From DATDCV01 sp036524155 (GTDB lineage: Bacteria; Verrucomicrobiota; Verrucomicrobiia; Limisphaerales; UBA8199), in assembly GCA_036524155.1 (NCBI GenBank), contig DATDCV010000518.1, positions 1-56,355 of the forward strand: a stretch of 56,355 bases of DNA, given 5' to 3'. This document shows positions 45,126 through 52,960 of this stretch, piece after piece (positions within the stretch are counted from its first letter, which is position 1; each line of letters starts with the position of its first letter). Both the position numbers and the translations under genes were made by a program. The notes beneath the pieces are model-generated. The model made no database searches. It had not been told where the DNA came from and saw nothing but the letters and a program-made list of their open reading frames with translations.

Positions 45126-47531
45126 TCAGCGGGAAAAGAGCTTCTTCAGGTCGACCTGCCACGGGACCCGCGTAGCTTCATCAAAGCGAACCCGGATCCG
45201 AAGCATGTGGTTGTCCATCATCTTTACCGTGTACCCGCTAAAGTCGTGGAAGAGAAAAGGTCCCCCTTGCACCCAAGGGTGGGACTCAGGAATGTAAACC
45301 GCCACATTGTGCGCCGTGCCTGGGGGTCCGAGCGAAACGCCCGACAGCGTCTGAATCTCCGGACGCCATGTCACCTGTTCCACCTCGACGGCACCCTGCA
45401 GGACGTGCCGGTCCGTTGAAAGGACCTGGGGAACATTCCGCTTCTCGTGGAGCGCCAACAGAAGCACGCTTGCCGGCGGCACCCTAATTGTCAGCTCGCC
45501 CAGCACTTCACCATAAAGCCGTTGATTCCAGAAGTCATAAGCCAAGTAGGTATGTTTCGGCTCCAACCAGAGGCGGGAAATGGGAATTCTACGCACGAGC
45601 GGCTCAGTCTCGTCGATATTGAACAGCCCCACCACTGTCCATTCTCCAAAAGGTTTTTGAACTCGCAATGCAAATATAGATGGCCGGTCGGTATCGAACA
45701 GATCGACCGGGCGCGCGGCTTCGCCGTAAGCTGGGAGGACCTTTTTTAAAATGTCCAGGCGGGGCGCGTCCAGGTCCGCGAGGCGGTCCCCGGACATGAG
45801 GTTGCCGCCGCTCAAGGCGATGAGCGAGGCTGCTGCCTGGCCTTGGGAGGTAGTCAGCAGATTCAAACACACGTGGTCGGCATCATTGATCCAGGTGCGC
45901 TTGTGGAAATAGTAGCGTTTGGCGGCCGCCGGAGCGCTGCTGGCGGACTCGAGAAAATATTGTTTCCAGGTCACGGGCGGTTGATCCAATTCGATTCGCA
46001 TGCTGTCGAGCATGCCCACCGAAACCGGGCCCGGACCGCAGTCGAGCAGGTGACAGTCCGGGCCAATCGCTTTGCGCATGATTTCAACTCCCTTGCGGTA
46101 AGCCTGGGCCCTGGTAACACCGGGGTCGTAGTAGCGCTGGTTCGCCAAAAGAGACCAATCGACGAAATCAATCTTGATCATCTCATAGCCCCAACGGTTT
46201 GCTACCGTGTCGAAAAGCTCGGCGAGCCAGGCGGCTGCCCCGGGATGCGTAATGTCGAGCCCATAGCGTTTCGGATTCTCGTTGCGTGCCCAATCCGAAT
46301 CCTCGCTCGGCCACGGACCGACTCGCCGGAGGCGGCCATCCAGGTGTCGCAACAGCCACTCGGGGTGTTTCTGGAAAACCTCCGTGGGTTCGGAGATCAC
46401 GTACGGGGCGAGCCAAATGCCCGCTTTGAGACCCAGCGAGCGAATGCGCTCGGCGAGCCACTTCATGCCGTGGGGGAACTTTGTGTTGCCTTCCCAGTCG
46501 CCGTGCCACCGCTGAAAGCCTTCGTCCACCTGGACGTATTGGAAGCCAAACGGCTTCAGCGTGCGAGCGGCGAATTCCGCGGTGCGCAACACTTCCTCCT
46601 CGGTGATGTACTCGAAAGCGTAAAACCAGTCGCACCAACCGTTGACTATCGACCCGACTCGCGCTCTCAGTGCGCGGCCCATGGCCTCGGCATACCTCTC
46701 CAGCGCGGAGTACGGGTCCGGGGCAAGACTCAACATAAACCTTCCGGAGTCGATCGCCTGACCGGGGGCCAGTTCGAAACCCTTGGCCAGGACGGATTCG
46801 GCGGTCAGCTCGATTTCATTAAGACTCCCGGCGCTCACCCATACCTGGCCCAGGGCAGACTGGTTATCCACATAGCCGCAGGTCAAGCCCTCCTGGTCAT
46901 AGCCCTTGAAAAACCCAACGTTCCACCAACTACGCAGCGGGCCCTTGGCGGTCTCTGGCAACTGGGTGACGCGACCCGGGTCGTAGTACATCGGTCCATT
47001 GGTCAGCACCTTTGTGACCCCGGGCCAGTAAAGACTGCCGCCCGTCTCCGCCGTCGCGCAGAGTGGTTCCAGGCTCTCCACGACGACCGGCTTGGAGGAC
47101 GTGTTGCGGCACCTGAGTTCAGCAAACAACATTGGCTGCGCGTCGTACACGGAAACGCGAGTCTCAAAATCGAGCCGTTGCTCCCTGTCGGTGCTGTGCA
47201 CGACCAATTGGCGGCCATCTCCGAACTGGTCGTTCAGCCGACTGGAATCGATGGCGTGTTGATAGGCAGGTTCGCTCGTGCTTCTCAGACCGTCCGCCAG
47301 TCTGGCCCGCCCGACGGACCCGGTGACGAGTTGTTTGCCGTTCTTGTGCCAGGCAGCAAGCCTTCCGCTGCGGGCATCAAATCCGACTACGAAATGGTCG
47401 TTTTCAATCCGTGATGTAGCATCCGCAGCAGCCGCCCATGTCAGGCGCCCGGAAAGCGGGACAGCCACTCCCGCTGCGGCGAGGTCCGCTAGAAACTTTC
47501 GCCGGCTGAAATGTCCCGAGGAGAGGTGCAT
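45126..47531 (-). CDS. Tat-exported GH36-type alpha-galactosidase
   Basis: 801 residues from the ATG at 47531, which has AAGAG just upstream and begins a twin-arginine signal (SSGHFSRRKFLADLAAAG). An N-terminal beta supersandwich (about 40-290) precedes the TIM barrel: FGFQYVQVDEGFQRWHGDW, LGLKAGIWLAPYVISEP, EMIKIDFVDWSLLANQRYY with Asp near 455 as the likely nucleophile, LLDCGPGPVSVGMLDSMRIE with an Asp region fitting the acid/base, and a C-terminal beta domain. The family releases alpha-linked galactose (GH36) and related sugars. It could remove alpha-galactosyl branches or, as in several Verrucomicrobiota relatives, act on other alpha-linkages. Confidence 0.88.
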   Translation of the reverse strand: MHLSSGHFSRRKFLADLAAAGVAVPLSGRLTWAAAADATSRIENDHFVVGFDARSGRLAAWHKNGKQLVTGSVGRARLADGLRSTSEPAYQHAIDSSRLNDQFGDGRQLVVHSTDREQRLDFETRVSVYDAQPMLFAELRCRNTSSKPVVVESLEPLCATAETGGSLYWPGVTKVLTNGPMYYDPGRVTQLPETAKGPLRSWWNVGFFKGYDQEGLTCGYVDNQSALGQVWVSAGSLNEIELTAESVLAKGFELAPGQAIDSGRFMLSLAPDPYSALERYAEAMGRALRARVGSIVNGWCDWFYAFEYITEEEVLRTAEFAARTLKPFGFQYVQVDEGFQRWHGDWEGNTKFPHGMKWLAERIRSLGLKAGIWLAPYVISEPTEVFQKHPEWLLRHLDGRLRRVGPWPSEDSDWARNENPKRYGLDITHPGAAAWLAELFDTVANRWGYEMIKIDFVDWSLLANQRYYDPGVTRAQAYRKGVEIMRKAIGPDCHLLDCGPGPVSVGMLDSMRIELDQPPVTWKQYFLESASSAPAAAKRYYFHKRTWINDADHVCLNLLTTSQGQAAASLIALSGGNLMSGDRLADLDAPRLDILKKVLPAYGEAARPVDLFDTDRPSIFALRVQKPFGEWTVVGLFNIDETEPLVRRIPISRLWLEPKHTYLAYDFWNQRLYGEVLGELTIRVPPASVLLLALHEKRNVPQVLSTDRHVLQGAVEVEQVTWRPEIQTLSGVSLGPPGTAHNVAVYIPESHPWVQGGPFLFHDFSGYTVKMMDNHMLRIRVRFDEATRVPWQVDLKKLFSR

Positions 47532-47695
47532 AACTCTTGATACAGGGCTAACGGTTGAAGCCCGTTTCATGGGGGCAGGCTGGGGCAACCGTTTCGTGCT
47601 GTAAATGTGAAAACTCGAGGTAACCTCAGTCAATTGGGCGGGTCTTGCCAGAACCGCGCCGAGCACAGTGGTGGAATTCGCCGCGCTCTAGGTCA

Positions 47696-48118
47696 GTATT
47701 CAAAGCCGCCAAAGACGCTGGCGTGCTGGCCGGGATCTCCGCCCATAACCCGGACTGCATCCGACGCGTCGCGGATGAAGGCCGGGACGTTGATTTCTTC
47801 ATGACCTGCTTCTACTTTCTCACCCGCAAGACGGGGAACACCGAACTCTCCACACTCGATATTGTCTATCCCTTCTTCAAAGAGGACCCGCGCGTCATGA
47901 CTCAGGTGATTCGCCAGGTCAAACAGCCTTGCCTTGGTTATAAGATCCTGGGCGCCGGCCGGCTCTGTTCCAACCAACAGACAGTCCGGAGCGCCTTCAA
48001 ATTCGCCTTCGATAACATCAAAACCACGGACGGTGTGATCGTCGGCATGTTTCCTTGGGTTTTCGACGAGGTGAGCGCCAACGCCCAGTTCACAGGAGAA
48101 CTGGGTAGCGCCGCATGA
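47696..48118 (+). pseudogene. C-terminal fragment of a TIM-barrel (aldo/keto-like) protein
   Basis: The frame contains about 140 residues that read as the second half of a larger protein: VFKAAKDAGVLAGISAHNPD, DVDFFMTCFYFLTRK, YPFFKEDPRVMTQVIRQV, CLGYKILGAGRLCSNQQT and IVGMFPWVFDEVSANAQF. I associate these lines with uncharacterised TIM-barrel proteins of about 300 residues in Planctomycetota and Verrucomicrobiota. The N-terminal half is missing; upstream bases read as noise and no start codon with a plausible lead is present. The stop at 48116-48118 may be near-native. Likely an inactive remnant. Confidence 0.65.
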
Positions 48119-48223
48119 CCTTATCGCGTCGCCCTGACTGCTCGCGAGGGGCATACGCCCACCGCGGGGGCGAACGAACAAGTCTATCGTTTCTTCGAGT
48201 GGTGTCTGCGCCCGCCGAACTGA
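48119..48223 (+). pseudogene. C-terminal tail of an alpha/beta hydrolase (esterase-like)
   Basis: Directly after the TGA of the previous fragment and in the same frame, 34 residues read YRVALTAREGHTPT and NEQVYRFFEWCL before a stop at 48221-48223. The pattern GHTPT followed by VYRFFEW matches the end of acetyl-xylan-esterase/prolyl-oligopeptidase-like alpha/beta hydrolases, where this His is catalytic. Everything upstream of it is missing. This is a scar from a second, unrelated gene. Confidence 0.5.
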
Positions 48224-48264
48224 AGTCTGTCGGAAGTCAACTCCAAGTTTAGCGAGTTGCACCA

Positions 48265-48949
48265 TCAGTTCGCGGAAAGTTCGTAATACACCTCGTGGTA
48301 ATCGTGGTTAAGCCGGAGTTGGACAGCGTTGTTCTGTGTTTGTATGCGAACTTCGCCTTTCCGTCTCCCAACTGCGTCCAGCGCCCAGCATTTGAATGCC
48401 TCCGGGTGATCACATCGAATCTGGATGTCGCCGGCCACCGATTTAAGCAGAGCGGGCGCGCCGCCCTCGGCATTCAGATGCTACAGCGGGGCGCCCAGCC
48501 GTGACGATTGCGTCGTGGTCTCGTACTCCATGCCGGTGTTCCTGGCCGGAGCCACATCACGCTGGCCGCCGGGAACTGCAGAATTTGCGGCGGATTCCCG
48601 AGCAGGTCGAAGGAACCGCCACTGAGGGCTTTGGGCCAGTCCGGGCTGAAGTAGCCGAAATGGGCACTTTGATGCCGGCCTTGCGCAGGACCGCGAACTT
48701 ATCTTCCAGTTCGGTTCCAAACGGCAGCGCGATGCTGCCCCAAAAGAGCGAATCTTCGTTAGGAACCTCGACGAGTGCCAGTGTAGGGTCGTCACAGTAG
48801 CGCTTGCCGGTGTAGGGATTCGGGTGGGTAAAAATGTTGGTCATGCGGGCGTGCATGACTTCGGCGACGCGCTCGTTGAAGAACTGCGTGTAAGGGGCGG
48901 TACCGCCATTCGGCAGGCCCGGGTTGCTATCCAGCGCCGCCGAGCCCAA
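48265..48949 (-). pseudogene. Decayed glycoside hydrolase: truncated, internally deleted, with in-frame TAG
   Basis: The 5' part (48949 to about 48680) reads like the middle of a GH: YTQFFNERVAEVMHARMT, THPNPYTGKRYCDDPTLA, VEVPNEDSLFWGS (Asn-Glu acid/base) and FAVLRKAGIKVPISATS. Then the frame breaks. In another frame the typical end of the family appears, RNTGMEYETTTQSSRLGAP, followed by an in-frame TAG (48481-48483) and a further 71 codons of conserved-looking tail (GDIQIRCDHPEAFKCWALDA, LNHDYHEVYYELSAN, stop at 48265). The N-terminus and probably over 200 residues in the middle are missing. Confidence 0.65.
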
Positions 48950-49012
48950 ACAGAAGCACGGAGTTTTCTCTTCAGTTCATCAGTTGATTTTCAAGTGAAT
49001 GTTGGAAAGAGA

Positions 49013-50017
49013 TTATGCGGCGCCCTGTCGTTTAGCTTCCTCAGCAAGGGCCTGCAGGTTAATCCAGGGCGCATCGAGCGGCACGGCACATTCCGGACCG
49101 ATGATGTCGATGCCGGCGGCGAGCTTCTCCTTCACGTCCTGGGCAATGCTTGCCGTGGTGCCATTCCGCACCACGGTGAAGTTGCTTGTGCCGCCCATCA
49201 GGGAAAGCTTCTTGCCTGCCAAAGTTCGCGCCTGGGGGGCCGGGACTTTAGAGTCGAAGTGGAAGCATTCGAGTCCAGTCTCGCGAAGATAGCCCAGCCG
49301 GTCGGCGGTGTTGCCGCAAATGTGCAGAACGATCGGGCACGGAATACGTTCATGGAGCTCGTGGTGGAGTTCCTGAAGGAAATCGCGGTAAGCGTCCGGC
49401 GAGCACAAGTCGCGGGTGCAATGGTCCGCCAGCGTCAGCGCGTCGGCCCCGGCATCGATCTGGGCGTTGGCAAAAGCCACGGTCACCTCGATGAGCTTGC
49501 GCAAGGCCCGTTTGACTGCATCGGGTTCGAGCAACGTGGCCATGAGGAACGGCTCCACGCCAAAGACGTGATAGCCCAGGGTCCAAGGACCGAACGCCTT
49601 GCCCAGGATAGCGACCTCGCCACCGTGACGCCGCTTCAACTCACGGAGGGCTTCCAGCGAGACCTTGCACGGAGGACGGAGCAGAAAGTCGCGCGGAATG
49701 GCAAGATCCGCATCCAGGCTCGGACAGCATGGCTTGCCTGTCGGCATGCGGCTACGGTCGCCCCAGTCCACGTCGCAGCCCAGGGCGGCCGACTCGTGCC
49801 AGACGCTGAACAGCGGCATAATATTGTCGAAGCCCAGCACGGTAAAGGCGGTCTCTGACAACGCCACCATTTTGTTCGCATCCAGGTGCGCCTCGGGAAA
49901 CCACACACCGGCATGGTCCATCAAATCGGTAGTGACGACCGAGGTGGCGCTGCCCGTGGCCCGGCGGGGCACAGGTTGGCGGTGCAACGAGGCCAGGAAG
50001 ATTTCGCGCGGCGTCAT
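49013..50017 (-). CDS. URO-D-like MtaA/CmuA family methyltransferase
   Basis: 334 residues, ATG at 50017. It has the uroporphyrinogen-decarboxylase fold in its methyltransferase branch: MTPREIFLASLHRQPVPRRA at the start, ALRELKRRHGGEVAILGKAF, ALTLADHCTRDLCSPDAYRD, the zinc-site motif PIVLHICGNTADRLGYL (His, Cys), LMGGTSNFTVVRNGT, and GIDIIGPECAVPLDAPW with a second Cys. MtaA/CmuA enzymes move methyl groups between a corrinoid protein and a thiol. No corrinoid protein or activase is in the window. It is cytosolic (no signal), unlike most neighbours, so demethylation of imported methylated sugars or cofactor methyl transfer are possible. Confidence 0.85.
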   Translation of the reverse strand: MTPREIFLASLHRQPVPRRATGSATSVVTTDLMDHAGVWFPEAHLDANKMVALSETAFTVLGFDNIMPLFSVWHESAALGCDVDWGDRSRMPTGKPCCPSLDADLAIPRDFLLRPPCKVSLEALRELKRRHGGEVAILGKAFGPWTLGYHVFGVEPFLMATLLEPDAVKRALRKLIEVTVAFANAQIDAGADALTLADHCTRDLCSPDAYRDFLQELHHELHERIPCPIVLHICGNTADRLGYLRETGLECFHFDSKVPAPQARTLAGKKLSLMGGTSNFTVVRNGTTASIAQDVKEKLAAGIDIIGPECAVPLDAPWINLQALAEEAKRQGAA

Positions 50018-50161
50018 GTCTTTGGCTGGCAGGCTAGCAACGCAATCGTAGAGGACAACGACGGAATTTTGGTTTGGACGGTAGATGGGTTAGACACAAA
50101 CCCGAGATTCTCGCATGCCGGCAGTCCCGGATTCTCAAGGCGCCCCCACCTCGGTTAACGC

Positions 50162-50251
50162 TCACTTCAGGCAAGCACCCACAAACTCCAAGAGCACCTT
50201 CGTCGCGGGATCACCTGCGACACCGAGGTTGTCATACGTTCCCGGCAATGG
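50162..50251 (-). pseudogene. Short orphan C-terminal tail
   Basis: Between the URO-D-like gene and the DUF4832 gene, on the same strand, 29 codons bounded by a TGA at 50252-50254 and a TGA at 50162-50164 read TYDNLGVAGDPATKVLLEF and end GACLK. The composition looks like a real protein end rather than noise, but there is no start codon and the family is unknown. It may be what is left of a gene deleted between its neighbours. The rest of the 241-bp gap shows nothing. Confidence 0.25.
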
Positions 50252-50258
50252 TCACGTT

Positions 50259-51656
50259 TCATTCCACTTTCACCTTGCTGATTTCATACCGGCCCTCGTG
50301 CTCGGGCGCGTCGATCGCCAATCTCCACGGGCGGCGCTGCCCGGTCGGATCCACGAGCGCCAGCGCTATGACGTAGTTCCCGGGTGCGAGCATAGCGGGA
50401 ATCGGAATCGACTCGCTGACGCTGTGTTCGCCCGGAAGCCAGTCGTGCGGGTCAGCTTTGGCCTCAGCGGTGAGGACGGGCTGGTCCGTTCCGTCGAGCA
50501 GGTAGAGGCGGAGCGCATAGGCGTGGTTAAGTTTGCCTACGCCCACATTGGCCCACTTCATCTGAAGATTTAGATGGGTGCCGCGTTTGACGATGTTCTC
50601 GTGCGCCAGCTCGCGCAGGACGAAACGCGCCCCGGCGAGACGCGCCAGTTTCTCCAGTTGCGGCATCGCTTCGGGCGGCGCGCGCCCGATATTGTCATTA
50701 ATCAGAGTGACGTGGTTGTTAAGCATGAAGTCCACCGCGGCGTCGAACGACCATTGACGTGACTGGAGGTAGGCGTAGTCGCCGAACCACTCAAAGACCA
50801 CCGGAGCGTGCTTCCAGGTCTCCGCCATGCCTGCGACGCCGGTATACTTCTTGGACCCGATCCAGTTCTGTTCGTGCCAGGGCGACCCGACCCCGTCGCG
50901 TCGGAAACCGGTGCCGTGGGCGAGCGCGTAGTTCAGGGCCTCGGCATCGTCGGACATGAATACCAACGGTGTTTTGCGGAAGGCGCGCAGATAAAGATCC
51001 ACGATTTGTTTGCGCACTGCCAGAGGCGCAGGATGCTGGGTGTGCCATTCACCCCAGACACCGTAGGAGCCAATGTCGAGGAACTCCACGTCCGGACGGC
51101 CGTCGTATCGCTCTCCCAGCGCTTTCAGAAACGCGGCGTGCTTCTGGAGGTAGATCGGGTCGGCATAGTCCGGCTCAATGCGCGGCACCCGTTTGCCGCC
51201 GCTGGTGGGATCGTCGCCGCCGACGAGATACTCAAAGCCCTTGCAGCCGGCGTCGAAAAGCCACTTGGGCGAACTGTAATAGCCACCGCTGTGGGCGTTG
51301 CAGGTCATGATGCGCATAGCCACGGCCGCACCGCGCGGTTTCCAGGCCGCGATCACGTCGTCGATGAGTTTCCAGTTGAAACTGCCTTCCTCGGGTTCAG
51401 CGTCCGACCAGTTGAAGCGAATATAAACAACCGAGCAGGGAAACCGCGGTTCGCCGCGCGGGCTGCGCTGCTGGCTCATCCAACCCTGCCCGGGATTGGC
51501 AAAGAGTGTATCCACTTCGCGAGACTGAACGCGGACAATGTTGGACTGCCCGGCAGTGCCGACCTGCGGGGCGGAGGCGATCAGCGCAGCCAGCAGTGCC
51601 AGGCACCAGGCCTTCCTCAGCGGAATCACAGAACGTAATTCAATGATCTCGAACAT
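50259..51656 (-). CDS. Exported DUF4832 glycosidase-like protein
   Basis: 465 residues from the ATG at 51656 (a TTG further upstream is less likely), with a signal peptide (PLRKAWCLALLAALIASAPQ). The pattern matches the protein at 36707-38221: FANPGQGWMSQQRSP, VVYIRFNWSDAEPEEGSFNW, AVAMRIMTCNAHSGGYY, DVEFLDIGSYGVWGEWHTQH, LVFMSDDAEALNYAL, and a C-terminal sandwich (LQMKWANVGVGKLNHAYALR, VIALALVDPTG). The AEPEEG and GEW positions are those of Glu residues in GH42-type barrels. It is divergent from the ADP-ribosylglycohydrolase gene; 108 bp lie between the two starts. Enzymatic activity is unproven. Confidence 0.8.
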   Translation of the reverse strand: MFEIIELRSVIPLRKAWCLALLAALIASAPQVGTAGQSNIVRVQSREVDTLFANPGQGWMSQQRSPRGEPRFPCSVVYIRFNWSDAEPEEGSFNWKLIDDVIAAWKPRGAAVAMRIMTCNAHSGGYYSSPKWLFDAGCKGFEYLVGGDDPTSGGKRVPRIEPDYADPIYLQKHAAFLKALGERYDGRPDVEFLDIGSYGVWGEWHTQHPAPLAVRKQIVDLYLRAFRKTPLVFMSDDAEALNYALAHGTGFRRDGVGSPWHEQNWIGSKKYTGVAGMAETWKHAPVVFEWFGDYAYLQSRQWSFDAAVDFMLNNHVTLINDNIGRAPPEAMPQLEKLARLAGARFVLRELAHENIVKRGTHLNLQMKWANVGVGKLNHAYALRLYLLDGTDQPVLTAEAKADPHDWLPGEHSVSESIPIPAMLAPGNYVIALALVDPTGQRRPWRLAIDAPEHEGRYEISKVKVE

Positions 51657-51764
51657 GATCTCAAGCAATAATGTTATTGGTTAATCCGCATGAAAGCAGT
51701 CGCCAGGAATTACAGCTTCTGCTTTAGTCGAACTATGTTCCGTTCACATTCCTATAGACAGAAT

Positions 51765-52949
51765 ATGACGAACAAATTGGCAAGCTTGTTTCTCGTATTT
51801 GGTCTTGATGTGGCCATTGCGGTCGGAGCCGAATCGGTCAACATAGCGCGCGACGAAGTCTTCGACCACATCCGCGGTGGTTGGACGGGCATGCTCATCG
51901 GCGGAATCGAAGGCTTGGCACACGAGTTCAAATACATCCAGCAACCGCGCCAGGAGTTACCTGATGTCACGCTCTTGCCTCAGGGTGCCAGGACTGACGA
52001 CGACAACGATTTCGAATGGACTCACCTTTACTTCATGGAAAAGGAGGGGGCCCTGAAGATTCCATATCCCCGACTGGTCGAGATTTGGAAGGCCAACATG
52101 AACACCGGCATCTGGTGTGCCAATGAGCAGGCTCGAAAGCTGATGGACAGAGGCATCCTCCCGCCCGGCACAGCTGACCCGTCGGTGAATCGCTTCGCCC
52201 CCTTCAACCTGGCCGGCCAGTTTTGTGTGGAAGCCTACGGGATGATCGCTCCCGGCATGCCGCAGAGTGCCGCAGAACTCGGTCTTCATTACGCCCGCAT
52301 ATCGGTTTCCGGCGAACCGCTGCAGGCCGCGCAATACTGGACCACGTTGATCAGCCTGGCTGCCGTGAGCAGTGGACCGCTGGAGGAGTTGCTCACGAGA
52401 TCATTGCCTGCGGTCGATCCTGCCAGTGCGCAGGCCGAAGCGGTTCGAGAGGGCATTAACGCCTTCCACCGGCATCCCAGCGACTGGAAAGCGGCGCGCC
52501 AATCCTTTCACGACAGGTGGTACTTCCCGAAGGAGAAGCCATGGGACGCCAAGGCCCGTCCCCGAAAGTGGAACGATAACTCCACGCCCTTGAACGGGGC
52601 GATGGTGGTCCTCGCCCTGCTCTACGGCCAAGGTGACTTTTACCGAACGGGCCAGCACGCCATGGCTCTGGGCTACGACGCTGACTGCAATGCCGCCACC
52701 GCCTGCGCCGTGGTGGGCACGCGCATTGGATTCTCGGCGATCGAGAAGCTGCCCCAGTATAGAATGCCCGACCGCTACCTAAACCTGACCCGACCTGGGC
52801 TGCCCCGCGAATCCAAGGTATCCGAGCAGGCGGCCCTTATGATTCGGCTTTCGGAGAAGTTGATACTGGCAAATGGTGGGCGGGCCATCACGATTGACGG
52901 CAAGCCGGGCTATCAAATCCGGCTTCAATCCCCGCGACGACTTGAGTGA
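51765..52949 (+). CDS. Exported ADP-ribosylglycohydrolase-family protein
   Basis: 394 residues from the ATG at 51765, chosen because it begins a signal peptide (MTNKLASLFLVFGLDVAIA); an ATG at 51690 is in frame. The all-alpha ADP-ribosylglycohydrolase fold is visible: IRGGWTGMLIGGIEGLAHEF, ARTDDDNDFEWTHLYFME with the first metal-binding Asp cluster, NLAGQFCVEAYGMIAPGMP, and LGYDADCNAATACAVVG with the second Asp pair. Cytosolic members remove ADP-ribose from proteins. An exported copy beside glycan enzymes more likely acts on a sugar linkage, as there is little NAD-derived substrate outside the cell; that is inference. It converges on the beta-helix/SUMF1 gene, with 11 bp between stops. Confidence 0.82.
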   Translation: MTNKLASLFLVFGLDVAIAVGAESVNIARDEVFDHIRGGWTGMLIGGIEGLAHEFKYIQQPRQELPDVTLLPQGARTDDDNDFEWTHLYFMEKEGALKIPYPRLVEIWKANMNTGIWCANEQARKLMDRGILPPGTADPSVNRFAPFNLAGQFCVEAYGMIAPGMPQSAAELGLHYARISVSGEPLQAAQYWTTLISLAAVSSGPLEELLTRSLPAVDPASAQAEAVREGINAFHRHPSDWKAARQSFHDRWYFPKEKPWDAKARPRKWNDNSTPLNGAMVVLALLYGQGDFYRTGQHAMALGYDADCNAATACAVVGTRIGFSAIEKLPQYRMPDRYLNLTRPGLPRESKVSEQAALMIRLSEKLILANGGRAITIDGKPGYQIRLQSPRRLE

Positions 52950-52960
52950 GAGGATCCCCT

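Noticed and set aside
45843..47414. Plus-strand open frame of about 520 codons opposite the GH36 gene
   Set aside because: The minus strand carries complete GH36 motifs and a Tat signal; the antisense frame has no motif or start context.
48824..49858. Plus-strand open frame of about 340 codons over the URO-D-like gene
   Set aside because: Antisense shadow of the methyltransferase gene; no recognisable family.
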